NCBI GenBank assembly: GCA_010645155.1
Contig: JAAGOF010000062.1
Location: forward strand, 284,677-348,676
Length of the DNA: 64,000 nucleotides
DNA from: Tigriopus japonicus
Taxonomy: Eukaryota > Arthropoda > Copepoda > Harpacticoida > Harpacticidae
Reading direction: 5' to 3'
The position numbers and the translations under genes were made by a program. The notes under the pieces were generated by a model. The model was not told where the DNA came from, did no database searches, and saw only the letters and a list, made by a program, of their open reading frames with translations. Positions 35,207 through 47,670 of this stretch are shown piece by piece. The first letter of the stretch is position 1; each line of letters begins with the position of its first letter.

Positions 35207-37234
35207 ATTGTCCAACCACCGAGTGTTCCAACAAAGTCTTAATAAGTTTTAAAAAGTAGTGACAAGTGCAAAAAGAGTAAAGCCCTGGATTCTTTAATAC
35301 AGTTCATTTAAGGTTGAATCATGTACAAGAGGTCAAAGATTGGAAAGAAAGTACTTTCAATTTGATGATGTCATTAGGTATGAAGGGGAATTACTTGTGG
35401 GTAAGAGTACAAAATTGATGATAAACACATCAGTATTTGGACCCTTTATTCCTCAAAGAGCTTTTGACCTCTTGACATCGGGGATTTAGTCCATTACGCC
35501 ACCAGTTCCTAACAGTTAACCACATGCCCTCATCTACAGAATGGAGTACACATCAGAGACCATCATTTCGAGATTAAAAAGAAAGACTAGTCATAGATCT
35601 ATGAACAAGTGCAATGTCCTGGGTCAAAAGTTGGTAGACAACACCCCAGAGACAAAATTGTTGGATCGCTAACTGGGCATTTCCTAAATTCGAAGTGACC
35701 GAAAGCAAGGCAACAATTTTAGACCAAATTTTATCAAATGTATAATTTACAAAATTTGATGGCAAATTTTTGTCCCGCGTTTTATGAACAACGTTTGAGA
35801 TTTGCATGATGTGTTTATTTTCCTTCGAAAAAAAAAAATGCAATGCTATATGTTTTTCAAGCTGAACTCAAGCTCTTGTCGAGTAGATGATTGCAAAAAT
35901 ATTACATAACGATTAGAATTTTTGCAAAATGCAATACCATTACTTTATCAGTTCAAAATGTACTGCAGCACAGTAATGCCAAAGGATTTTTATTTTCAAC
36001 TTAAAAATGATTCACGCACAAGAGCCAATATGTTCAAAACTTCGAAGCTATTTCAATTAGAATGACACAAGAAAACAGGCTCTTTTGACGCCCCTCAAAA
36101 AGACTTAAAAAAAGGGTCAATACAAAGTGAGCTGTGTTATTATAGCACTCTAATACAAAGTATAAATTAACTGATTTAGTGTAGTATGGGTGCCCCGAAA
36201 GCTATTCTACAAAGAAAAAGAAGGAATTTCTGTCTTTTTCCAGCAAATCAAAATTAAATTTGGAAAAATAGAAAGGAAAAAAGTATAGCAATTCGAGGCG
36301 AGTCTTAAGAGTAATAAATTACGTAAAAGTACCCATTCTTCTTAGCATGAGTTATGAAAAGATCTCAATGTGGGGTTGTGAATGTCAGCAGATATTGACC
36401 TCGTGTACATCGCTATCAATTTGCTAAACTCTTGGGTGAAAAGAACAAGAAAGATCTAATACGAGTCGTACTCTCAATACTGCATTGTAAATACCATTCA
36501 AAATCATACAGCAAGACTCTAAACATTAAGCCGCAAACATCTAGTTGCGAATTAAGATCAAATTCAATTATTGGTCAAAAGCCTTGAAAAACTCTTCACG
36601 AATCATTTCCGTCCTCTCCATTCTATGGGTCCTTGCAGATATCCTTTCATGGCTGTACGTAATTGATCATTTTGACATTGATAAAAATAATAAAGTTTAT
36701 TGCGACTCTTGGTCATGCCATGGCGTATAAAAAAGAATATATACATAAGTATATACAAATGGAATTATAGAAAAGTCAATGGTAACAAGACTTAAAATAG
36801 TTGCGTAAAATCGTGATATCACAGTGAGTTGACTATATTGCAATTGGGTAGAGGAAGATGATGAAAATGAAACATTTCAAAGGCCGATTAGATAGCTACA
36901 TCCTATTTTTCAACCTTCTAAGAACCCATCAGACAATGGTTGAGGCTAGAGCTCTATATTTCTAATATAGAGCTCTAGTTGAAAATATTATTTTCTCCCT
37001 AAATTCATCTTTGTCTTTCAAGTATTCGTATCTTAAGAACACTTAATCCGACTTGGGTGGAACCGTTTAATAGAAAAATGCAGATGCATTTCTCCTCTGC
37101 ATTTATTACGATTCATCGAGCTGATCCAAAACAATTTAAGTTCTCCGGTTACCGAGACACCAGATTAAAAATCAATGTAGTTTTTCATTTGGATAAAAAG
37201 CTTCATCGACTCGACCTAACTGAATATAACACAA
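35207..37234. other. No gene seen
   Basis: AT-rich non-coding DNA containing a short perfect palindrome at 36946-36978. Confidence 0.5.
36946..36978. repeat. Perfect 15-bp hairpin
   Basis: CTAGAGCTCTATATT and its exact inverse are separated by TCT. It could cruciform or fold in RNA; no run of T follows that would suggest a function. Confidence 0.5.
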
Positions 37235-37521
37235 TAGCTGAGTTTATATACCCTGTGACAGCTTGAGTTGTGACATAAATTTTTCGCTACCACACGCCAT
37301 TGACTTCAATTGCAAACTCGAAACTACATAAGTTAGGACAAGAAATCCTGTGGCAAAAGTTTTGAAAGAGTTTTGCGACGGGGTTTACAAGCTTAGCTTT
37401 CTTTGAACGATTTCTTGTGGCAACTTACGTATTTTCGTGTTTGCAAATGAAACCAACGGCGTGTGGTAACGTAAAATTTCTGTAACAACTCAAGTTGTCA
37501 CAGGGTATATAAACTCAGCTA
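37235..37521. mobile_element. Foldback MITE with ~115-bp arms (287 bp)
   Basis: The left end TAGCTGAGTTTATATACCCT is repeated exactly, inverted, at 37521. The arms continue through TGTGACAGCTTGAGTTGT, ACCACACGCC and AAGAAATC with modest divergence. The terminal TA on each side could be a TA target duplication, as in Tc1/mariner MITEs. That assignment is tentative. Confidence 0.5.
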
Positions 37522-40041
37522 ATGAGTTTTTTTTCACATAAGCTGAAATTGAGTCAACAACACCTACAAACCATTTAAGCTATCAAAAATTGGTATACGC
37601 TGCAGGCAAGATGTCAAAGCCACCATTTTGGTTTCTTTTATTGGTGAAACAGGAAGTCTCACGTTGAATGCAATGGAGGACAGAGTCATTGTTACTTGGT
37701 TTAAAGTTTTTCCCGCTATTTTTGTCCAAGTACTTGTTTCATCAAAAGGATAATGCTTCAAAGACATTTGGAAAACTGGATAGGCTTTGTTTATATTTTT
37801 ACCCATTGTCATCAAAAGGCGGGGACACAAGTTTTCCGGGTAAATTAGTCATTCATCTTTCCTCAATATGGACAGTTCTTCAAGGAGCATTTATCTATAC
37901 CTGACAGGAAGTATCCATTTCCATTGTGCCAAAAAGTGGACCAAAACCGCAAACAACCCGACCTTTATCCCCACAGTATCCATTCGAGATCTTTTTTTTT
38001 CTCTGAGTTCTTTGGGCTGTCGAGGAAAACTCACCTCGTTCCGCCCATAAAGAAACCCAAAAGCTACCCATCTCGGATCAAGCACATCAACGGGAAAATA
38101 TATTCCAAAGGAATCGTTTAAACATTCAATCCCATCCTCTGGGTTTTTGTCACCCACCTCTTGTTCGACTTCAATCGTGGACAATGATATCCCCTCAAGG
38201 AGAATCGAGCCAGATAGGCCTCTTATGACCCATTCTTCTCGAGGCCGCTTCTCTGCGATTCCTCTTTTTTCATCCTTGTTTCGAACGGGTTCTCTTTGCA
38301 TTGCTGAATGAGGCGATCCTTGCCGTTCAACACGAGTTCTTCGGGAAGAACGAGAGCAACTTGAGCGAGTGTTGAAGCGACAGAGCCGCGGTAAACGAGA
38401 GGCTCTTCGGACTCGAGTGCTTTTGGGAGTCAATATCAAACCAACTAGAAGTTCGACAACAACGAGCACCGTACCAATTTATGACACCAAGACCTGAGAG
38501 ATGAGATCTTGTCACATCTGAGAAACTTTTCTAATGTCGCATTGTGCTTCCCAGCCACGTCCAACATTCCTGGCCTTTCGCCGTTCCAATTTCCACGTGG
38601 ATCTCGTTTCGACTCAAGTGTTTTCGGATCTTCTTTGATAGAGCAACTGTGACTTTTTGTTGGAGTTTTCATCACCAGGTAAGATGGAGGACAATCATCC
38701 CTCAGTTTTAATGGATTCTGGGCTTGGATATCAATGTACACGCTAGGAAGAGTCGATATAACTTATCGGGAAGTCAAGATTACATCAAAAGGAAGTTGGA
38801 GAGCAACGCTATTTGGGCGGAAAGAAAGCCAGTGGAAACTTCCATAAGTTTTTTTTTCTCCAAAAAATGATCCTCTTGGATTTCTCTTGTCGCAAAATGA
38901 AAAGTTCACTTCAATGTTAACTGAAGAATTCTGCGAAATGATGCGAATGAAAGTTTTTCTTTGCTATAATGTTGAATTGGTGCTTCCGAATCAAAAACGA
39001 TTTTTAAGAATCTAATCTATTTCCTCAAGGTTGAGCCCTCATTGTTGCAACATTACATTTTCAAATCGTGAAACAATTTAAATTTTCTTGGAAATCAATG
39101 GCAAGACCGTTCAGAAAGCCTTCTGAGACCGTTTTCTTTGGAAATTGCATGCCCATTTCAAGGTGTTTTAAATTGAAAAACGAATTCTGAAAACCTAGTC
39201 TTCAAAATGTAATTTGGCTTCAAAACAAAAAGTTTGACCTTAGTTTCCTTGCCTTTGTTCAACGTTCCTCCAAAATATCTATTTGAAATAATAGTTTTGG
39301 GAACTTTTTGCTCCTCTCATCTTTGCCTTTATTAGCGTCTCTTTAGCCAAGTTTTGACTGGTCCCACGCACTTCAAGTTTTAATAGCTTAGGCTATCATT
39401 TTCAATTCCTCGCTAGTATGAAAAGTTGGCCAATCCTTTGATGTTTAATGTTGCATTAGAACTTGATGTGGGCTCAACTTGTTTTTGAATTTCTTTCCCA
39501 CCATTTCACTCTTCCTCTTGACTGGTTCAACCACTGCTTCTCCAGGAAAATTATGAACAGTGCCTTGAATTGACATTACATATTGTTGCAAATACTGCTA
39601 TTCAACTTTCGAGTGGTTAAGCAAATTCTGTTCAGGATCGAGCTCCCAAAGTAAAGAATCTTAATTCGTGCATGTTGCTGAGGCCAGATCTACAGTAACG
39701 ACCTTGTGCCCTATTTGATTGGAACTTGGAACCATTGCCAAGGCTTTCTGGGAACAACTATGACCGCCTTTAATAAACATTTTCTTAGGGTGCCCTTCAT
39801 GGCTGTCTCGAAAAATGCACGCCATGTCAAGTGGGCGCAAATGTTAATGCATTTCATTATCACCTCGATTTGACACGGCGTCAAGCTCAGCTCTTATTAA
39901 TGTGTAGGATTGTGACGTGATGGTTCTTAGACGTAAAAGTTTTGAATTTCCGATAAGCTCCAGCCAATGTTCTCTGTGTTCTAAATTTCCAAGGAAAGTT
40001 TGTTAGGGGATTATCAAAAGTGGAAAAATTGGTGTGACTAA
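37522..40041. other. No secure gene
   Basis: Apart from the minus-strand frame at 37891-38469, it holds an overlapping minus frame at 38445-38741 and a good + strand donor consensus CAG/GTAAGA at 38679. No reading frame fits that donor. 38800-40041 looks plain non-coding. Confidence 0.5.
37891..38469 (-). CDS. Unrecognised long open frame, possible exon
   Basis: A minus-strand frame is open for about 195 codons (in-frame stop at 38479-38481), in locally GC-richer DNA. It begins with a GTG; the first ATG is at 38301, giving 136 residues ending WILPVRYR. The N-terminal part is Arg/Ser-rich and the middle acidic (EVEQEVGDKNPEDG). No known domain is visible. By base composition a frame this long is unlikely by chance alone, but overlapping frames on other strands show that the local composition favours open frames. 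Weak candidate. Confidence 0.5.
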   Translation of the reverse strand: MLVVVELLVGLILTPKSTRVRRASRLPRLCRFNTRSSCSRSSRRTRVERQGSPHSAMQREPVRNKDEKRGIAEKRPREEWVIRGLSGSILLEGISLSTIEVEQEVGDKNPEDGIECLNDSFGIYFPVDVLDPRWVAFGFLYGRNEVSFPRQPKELREKKRSRMDTVGIKVGLFAVLVHFLAQWKWILPVRYR

Positions 40042-40638
40042 TTACAATTTCGAATCAGGAGCCTCTCTCAAGGAGATGTCTCGAGAATGGAGAGTGCCAT
40101 TTTTCAAATTTTTACGATGCCAATCCCAAAGGGAGTTGAAATTTCAGCATCAAGGCATGAACTACTACGTAGAAAATTGGAATTCCTGAGGGGAACCAAT
40201 TTGAGATCAGCACATTTTTCAGCAAATTGTAAATATTTTGGAACCAGAGGGCATCTCATCGGAAGTATTCAAATTTATGCTGACTGGAACGGAGACAAAT
40301 GGGAGGTCTAAGAAAAGAATGGGATGAAGATTGGTGACCAAGTTTATCTCTCCCGGGACCACTTATGTAAGCCTGGAGAATGGGGAAATCGTTGTTGCTT
40401 GAGGCTTCAAACGGGTCGAGTAGTCTCGAAACTTGAGAAAGAAATGCGCCTACGGAAAATAGGAATTAGAACGAAACGGTCACGTACACGAATACCTCCG
40501 CATGTAAGTTTCTTGGCTAGAACGGGACTTTGGTTCGGAATCTGGGAACAAGTAGAAGTTAATTGGAATCCTGAATTCAGTTCGAATGAAATTCTTCAAG
40601 GATTTAGCCAACTTTTACCAGACACATTTAGAAAATGA
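40042..40638 (+). pseudogene. Open frame broken by one stop; unknown protein or decayed exon
   Basis: One frame is open from 40042 to 40635 except for a single TAA at 40309-40311. The first half has an ATG at 40087 (74 codons to that stop). The second half resumes at 40312 and ends TAA-free to the TGA at 40636-40638. The second half contains GIRTKRSRTRIPPHVSF. The protein is not recognised. It could be two chance frames, a pseudogene, or a gene with an intron near the stop; no convincing splice pair was found. Confidence 0.5.
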
Positions 40639-41724
40639 AAAAAAAAAAACAACAGCCGTCTCCTGGGTTACGAACGAGATGAACTTCCTTGGCTAACAGT
40701 TATGTTGAGTTTATGTACTACATTGATAGACAAAAGACAAAAATGATGGCGCACGATTTTTTTACATTAACAAAAGCGATCAAAATTGATAAAATCCGAC
40801 AACTGAGCGGAAGCAGGTGGTTTGTTGCTTTTTTTCTTCCTCCTTTTTACAGTTGTTAGGGTCGCTTTTGTTACTCCGTGTTGTGAGAAAGTTCAATGTC
40901 TTTATTTGAAACTAAAGAATCTTCCTTCCAACTGGCACTGGCTTGAACCTAATTTCCTCCAGTTTCTTCGAGGAACTTTGACACTTGTCTTCTCGAACCC
41001 CGTTATCTGATGGCCACCTTGTTCAGCCTGGATTCGAGTGAGCTCTCATTTAATCTTTGATAGGGACCTTTGGGAGATGTCGGTGATATTACCTCAAGTT
41101 TTGGCCTTGGTGGGTTGAGATTAGCAACAAAACTAAACTAATCTACCTACCCAAGTTTTTTGATTGGCCAAGCATGTCGTAAATCAATTTACAGGTTGAT
41201 CTCTGGATCACTAGATTTAATGTAGATTTATGGGTGTATTCCCAAAGTCCACAGTCTCTTTAAAAGCGAATATACATTTCTTGGTGAAAACGAGGTGCAA
41301 ATTTGTTCCACGAGTTATTCAAATTTGGTGCTCTATTCAAGTGGTCCTCGTAACTTTTCCCTCTTGAATAAGATAAGAGAGACCAGCAGGCACCACGAGC
41401 GTCTGGTTTGACATTTAGGCACGGTTATGAATCACAATTAACCTCCCTAGACACTTGCCCATTCACAAAAGAGGCATTTCATTACTTGCTTCTACGGCTA
41501 TACACACACACCTCGGCCAAGAAATAACAACTGCTACACTTTAGAAAGCCTAAAGCCTTTCTAAAGATGTAAAGTACAAAGTCACGTTGGAGAACAGCTT
41601 TTTGACTTGAAGTATCAATTAGAAGGAAGATATTTTAAGGAACGCTAACTAAAATTTGACAAAGGGATTTCGGAACTGGACCATTTGGACGATCGTCCAA
41701 TTTAAAAAACAAACAATGTGGAGT
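40639..41724. other. No gene seen
   Basis: Non-coding DNA with a short perfect hairpin (CTTTAGAAAG / CTTTCTAAAG) at 41539-41566. Confidence 0.5.
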
Positions 41725-41732
41725 CTCATAAC

Positions 41733-41850
41733 TAGGGCCAGGAACTTTAGACGAATAAACTTATTCGTCTTTTTTCATCTAATCAGGCAATTCTATTCGT
41801 CTTTTTTCGTTTAATTTGACAGTTTTATTCGTCTAAACTTCCTGTCCTTA
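41733..41850. mobile_element. Tiny hAT-like MITE (118 bp)
   Basis: The left end TAGGGCCAGGAACTTTAG continues ACGAATAAA. The right end reversed reads TAAGGACAGGAAGTTTAG and ACGAATAAA. The flanks CTCATAAC (41725-41732) and CTCATGAC (41851-41858) match at 7 of 8 bases, a plausible hAT duplication. Two TTATTCGTCTTTTTTC-like units lie inside. Confidence 0.5.
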
Positions 41851-42061
41851 CTCATGACGGATGCTCGAAGTACACTTGAAATTTATTCTCTGCCCATTGG
41901 AACAAGCAAATCATTCCAATGTACATGAATAATCTATTGATCGGTAAAATTGGCCAATTAAGACTTACTGAACCATGAACAAAGATAAGAAAGCTCTTTC
42001 GCCCTTTTGGATTATGTTCAACGATCGGATATGCCTTCTCTACACACTTATGTATAGTCTA

Positions 42062-42427
42062 CAGGGTCGGTGGACCAAGTGTGGACCCCACAAAATATCC
42101 ATAAAATTGAGATCTCCGTTATTTTTCAAATTATGCTTCAGAATCAAAAAAGAATAAACGCGCAGAAATTAATAAAGGTATTTGCCCAATTGGTGCCCTT
42201 GAGTATGGGCGACGGTGAGGTAAGTGGGATAGTAGTTGACCCAATGGCTTGATCTCGTCCCTCAATGAGAGGATAGATTTTAAGGTTGGAATGGTTTGTT
42301 TAACATCCCACCTAGTTTCAATTTTAAAGGTTAGTCAAATAAAGAAGTTTTGGAGCTCAATAAATCTTGAAATTAAGACTGTTGACGTACTAAAATCACC
42401 AAAGTCTACTTTTGGCCGCTGACCCTG
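42062..42427. mobile_element. CAGGGTCGG-family MITE, copy B (366 bp)
   Basis: It starts CAGGGTCGGTGGACCAAG, identical over 18 bases to the copy at 28900. It ends, reversed, CAGGGTCAGCGGCCAAAAG then TAGACTTTGGTG. Internal TTCAGAATCA and GGTTGGAATGG are also shared. Confidence 0.5.
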
Positions 42428-45400
42428 TTCAGGTCCTAAAGAACAGGAACTGTCCTCCAAATTTGGCCACCCAACCGTAAACGAAGTCGTTGTCTGAATA
42501 TAGAACCAAATTTTGCACGGAAACCCAATATCAACTAAACCCAATTCACTCTGGCCAGACTTTGTTTACTTGTTCCCTCCCCTAGCAATAATTCTTCACT
42601 TCTACTTTGACATCAAGTCCGACCTTTACTTGCGTTGACTTCTAAGATCAGATTCTTTCGAATTTGCGAGGCCTTTCTTGTCCGAAAAGAGCCGGAAATA
42701 GCAGGTCAACGCCAAGGTGCCCCTGGAATTGCATGAATGAAGATGTTCTTTTTATTCAAGACACGTGTAGATCGACGTGGGGAATGGGGATTCGGCAAAT
42801 TCTTCTCCATTCGGCAAAAAGAGTAAGACCAACCAATGGAAAGAGCAGAAATAATTCAATGACATTCTTTTGAGTCTTCTCGCAGTCGACATTCCTGTAG
42901 AGGACATAAGGTAACGAGAGCTAGTCGAAAACGACGTACCACAAAACTTGGATTGAAGATTTCCTCGTATTGAATTTAAATTGGTTTCCACTACTACTAC
43001 TGCTGACTGCACTTTCGTGGTCATGGTCTTGGATTCGAGTTGAGTGTTCATTTTTCCTTACATAGATAGAGACTTCGGTAGCCTACCTGGGAAAGACTGG
43101 CCAGACAGACACATCAATTTTGGGACCTGCTCCAATTTTTTTTGTCTTTCAATTTCTTCATTGAAATAATACTCAGTTTTCATGGCGGAACAGAAACAGG
43201 ACGATACCTATTTTTAAAACATTTGAAGACCTGAGTGTGTGTTAATAATTTGCCAGATGGAAGAATGTGTTAATGCACCTGGAAAAAAATACTTGACTCT
43301 TTTTAAGACATTTGTCACTCGGTCTGACTTTCCATTTTTTCTGCTTAAATTCCCTGAGTCAGGACAACAAATCTTTTCATCTTTTTATGACCACTTAAAA
43401 TGAGGGAAGACTTTTTTCTCGAGATCCTTCTCGTCAAGTTCAGCTTAAAAATTGAGCCTCTGGACATCAAAGGAACTTTCGAGGTAGCAGGCCGACTTTG
43501 AAGGCTTAAAAGCCGACAGAGTTGACTCGTTGATGCTTAGTACAGTCGACCATGAAGGCTTCAAGTCCTGGTATGTTCCTAAATGGGCAATCTGTTGGTG
43601 ACATTTGGACCATCCAAAGTATTCTTGGAGGTCGGGGAAAACGGTTTGCAGTTTTATACCATCAATCGGAACTCGCACAATGTGCTTAGAGACAAAAAGA
43701 ATCATTGCAAATCAACTAAAGCTTTCCACTTGGAGCCAGATGTAATATGCCAGAGATGGATGTGCTATTCAGTTTCGGAGAAAAGAGGATTAGCCAAGAT
43801 CACTTGAACTTTCCTGCTTTTTCCCCACGGTGAAACAAAATTGTGCCAGATGGATTCAAAGTGTACCAAAAAAGCACTTTGGCAAATTGAAATCTATTGT
43901 CGTGCCTTTCATTCGTTCACATTTGGTTTATACGGGAGATCTTCACGATGGGAAGCGGTTTTCTCTTGGATCATTGGGTAGAATGTCATCTCTATTTGTG
44001 GAGTGCCAATTACTTACACGGAAAGAACACTCATAGAAGCCCTTCACGTGTATTTGTAAGTTCCAAGATTGGGCTGGCATTGTGCCATCTTTCCTTTAAG
44101 AGCCCAACTATTGGTTCCATAATGCTTGATGAGGGAAAGCCTAATCAAGAAATGACATTTTCTAGATAAAATTAGAATCTAACACGAATTGGGAAGAGAT
44201 AGTTTACTGGTGCTAAAAACATCAATGCTCAACTATGAATGTTTAATCAACTCTAAAAATGCATTTCCCTTCCACTAGTAACCAAGGCACTAACAAATGC
44301 GTCACTAATGTCGAGAGAAAATGAATGCATCAAGACCTGCTTGAGAATTTCAAACAAGGTTTGGGATCACGGAATCGTGTTGGACCATAATTGTATCACA
44401 TTATGAGTAACACTTTCATGAACACTAGATCTTGGAGCGTCCCTCATACTTCTTGAGATTACCCTCGCATCTAAAAATAATGCAATACGCAATACATTTG
44501 GTTGAAGAACACTGACTAAAAGAAAAGGTCTTTTCAAATTCATTCCCCAAGGACAATCAACTTATTTCGTCGAGCTGAAATTGCGAGCCCTAAATGCTCA
44601 AGAAGGGGCATGTTTGGCATGCAAAAATGAGTCTTGATCTGGATAAATGAAGTAAATTGCCTATATAAATGTGGCCAAACGGCCTTGCATTCGAGTAAGG
44701 AGTGACGATAATCTTTCACGATCAGGATAATCTTTGGCTTGGTCGGATTATAGTAAGGCCAAGGTCAATAGAAATGAATAATTTAAAGCAAGAAAAAGGA
44801 AAAATCCTTAATTTTTCCTTTAAATCAGGAAAAAGGATGAAAGTGGGTGAGTGGCAGTAACAAATATCGTCAGAGCTTGAAATATTGGATTTGGGGTTGG
44901 TGAAAATAAAAAGTCAGAAACCGATTTTTCCCCATGTTTTGAACGGTAGAAATGGGAATTTAATTCAGATCCTGGTCTAAGCCATTCGTTGTGAGAAGTT
45001 TAGGCAAAGAAGCAAAAAACCGTTTCAGAACATGGGACACTTTTTCAACTGAGTTAATTGAATATTCACTTCAAACCGTTTATTTCCACAAAATGGAGGA
45101 CTTATTCAACGAACCTACAGATTAAAACGGAAGTACTTCCAAAACCATTTCGACGCACCTTGATAAAAACATTCATGAATCATTGAAATCCCAGTTTTAT
45201 TCTACATTTTCAAAATATATCTGGTATGGTATTAGAATGTTATTTGTTGAATGATATACCTCCAATTCCCAGTATGTTAAACATATCACAAACGAACTGA
45301 TGCATGAAGAAATATTTCCTATTTGTAGCTTCATTGTATTTTTGTTTGTTTTAATAATAAACATGCGTATGATGGTCCTTTTTCCTCTTGCATTCTACAG

Positions 45401-46768
45401 TAATTTTCCACACCGAAACACTTGAAATATGTAATCCGAGGAATACCTAGCTTGAATGTTCCAGTGTTCCAAATTAGATTTCTCATTGCCTCCTTTTCAT
45501 CTTGGGCGTTTCAACCAAGCCGAGTTTCGAAGTCAAAAAGCTTCTCCTTTGTCTTGTGTTGATGCTCTCGTGGTTGCACCAAAAAAGGCTTCTTCTCATG
45601 GCACACGAGGTTAAGATTCCATCAAGAAAAAGACGCCATTTGCTAGATACACAGCATGGGTTCACGATACGTTTAGTGCATCCCCGACTATTGAATGAAT
45701 ATAAATCAAACATGTGGGTATTGAATGTAAGTTAATAACTTTCTGAGAACGGAAGCCAGTCGTACATTAACTAATATATTAGTTTCTTAGGGAAGTTATA
45801 TTTGTTCTTTTACTTTTACAATCCCTGTGACGCATTTGATAAGTCCGTCCTGGATCAACTGGAAGACCCGAACAGACCGATTCCTAGTCGAGACAAATCT
45901 TTTTACATCATACGCAAACCATACCGGTTGATGATAAATTAGCTAGTCGTTCTTATATAAATATCATTTTTAAACCAGACAAGTGAGTTGAAGGTTATCT
46001 TCCCATAACATTGCTAGAATTTCACGTGGGGAAATGTAACATTTATCGCTGGGCGTAAATAGCACGCAAGTCTCACAGAGGACGACATTTTAAATCTCAC
46101 GCGCTTTCTTGCCGGTCTTAGTGGTTCTCTACAAGTGTGAAATATGAAGAGGAGAAGTGATTTGAAAAAGTGATGAAATGGTTTCAAGTAGATTATAAGG
46201 TCATAGGATGTGGGTGTCGGTTACAAAAAATTTAGGGATAAATATTCGAATTCTCTTTATGAAATCGATCCCCCAGGGCTTCTCTGTTTAGATTCAACTG
46301 TAAGGCCCCTAGTTTCTAGTTTAGCTATTTCGGTGCAGCCTTTTGTGGAAGTGTTCGGTTCATGCACGGATTAAGTAAGTGCCCGCTTGTTCGGAAGTTC
46401 CACGTCAATAAATCAAAACCAGCAAAGGGCATGGGAACAGATGGAAGACGGAAGACATCGCCTTTCTTGTTTGGGCTTGCCTTGCGTGTCCTAAAGCATT
46501 TGACATTGGGGGAGGCTAAACGATTTCCATTCTGGGCTCTACTTACTCCAGCGTTGCTCTTTTGGGCGTATGACAAATTGATGTGAGAAGAAATCAAATA
46601 ACAGCCTCCACTCAACTCAAGATATTCATCTATTCCACAAAGTAACAAAGCACACAATGTTAACTCAGAGCAGGGAACCATCTCTTGAGAGAGTGCTTTC
46701 TTTCCGTTCTCTCAAGGAGTTATGGCTTAAAAAAGTAAACAAATGAGAGTTGAAAAGCAGAAGGTGAT
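42428..46768. other. No recognisable gene
   Basis: Mixed non-coding DNA. Overlapping short frames (42664-43051, 43445-44169, 45483-45735, 46325-46681) have no recognised motif. The frame 45502-45735 ends at a donor-like AAT/GTAAGT, but no acceptor or partner exon was found. Confidence 0.5.
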
Positions 46769-47234
46769 GTTGGAGCCTGTGCTCTCAGATTTGGGTAATA
46801 CTACCAAATCTAGGTAATTTTTGGCCCCCTTTTGGTATAAAAATTTGTCAATTGGTAAATTAACAGAACACCTAAATTTTGTTCATACAGGGTAAAATTT
46901 TGCGAAAAAAGTCTGAAAAGTTTACTGTGGTTTGAATTTTCAGTGCTGCCATTTTATGGAACTCTGAGCACATCCCTACAGTGCCTCCAGATATATGAGG
47001 AGAAAAAGCGCAATTTCCAACAAAGACAAAGACTCGGTAGGCGCAGTTCAAAAAATAGGCCAAAAAGTAGGCGCAAACAAGCCCCAAAAAGTGAAAGATT
47101 AGCGCAAAAATGCTAGCAAGATATGGAGACTCTTCATCCATGGGAGGATTGTCTTTGCATCAGCTCACATCAAGAAGAAATACTGCATGAGTAGCTTGTA
47201 AACGCTAAGGCATATTGGCAAGTGTAATCCAACA

Positions 47235-47500
47235 CACAAAATTTTAGAGTTGATCAGTTGTCAGCTGTGAACAGTATTTCATGTTTTGATTTCAACAAGC
47301 TGACCGCACATAAATGCATTTGAACTTGACCTCGTCTCAGTCATAGTCAAGAAGAGCTGGATGAAAGTAGTTTTTTGAAAGCAGAGAATATAAACCCTTA
47401 GCTTTTGCAAGCTGCCTGTTATTGACAATTTCTCCTTGTCATGATACTGTCACTCAATAAGCTGATGCGCCCATAGCTCGCTTCTGGTGGACTGCGATGA
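47235..47500. repeat. Dispersed repeat, copy B, inside the hAT-like element
   Basis: It matches 20727-20985 in ordered blocks: CACAAAATTTTAGAGTTGAT, CAGCTGTGAACA, TTTGATTTC, GACCGC, GTCAAGAAGAGCT, GTTTTTT and ACCCTTAGCTTTTGCAAG. Confidence 0.5.
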
Positions 47501-47556
47501 CAGCTTCACATTTAATCATCTTTGCTCCCATTCACGAGAATGTGTTATATTTTATA

Positions 47557-47670
47557 AGAGCTATTATTGTTATTTTGCAGGAGCTGTTATAATATTTTAC
47601 AAAGTTGTTATTGATATTTTACAGAAGCTGTTATTGATATTTTACAGGAGCTGTTATTGATATTTTAAAG
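47557..47670. repeat. Minisatellite, ~23-bp unit x 5
   Basis: Consecutive units of the form GAGCTGTTATTGATATTTTA plus CAG. The last units are nearly identical and the first ones more diverged. Confidence 0.5.
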
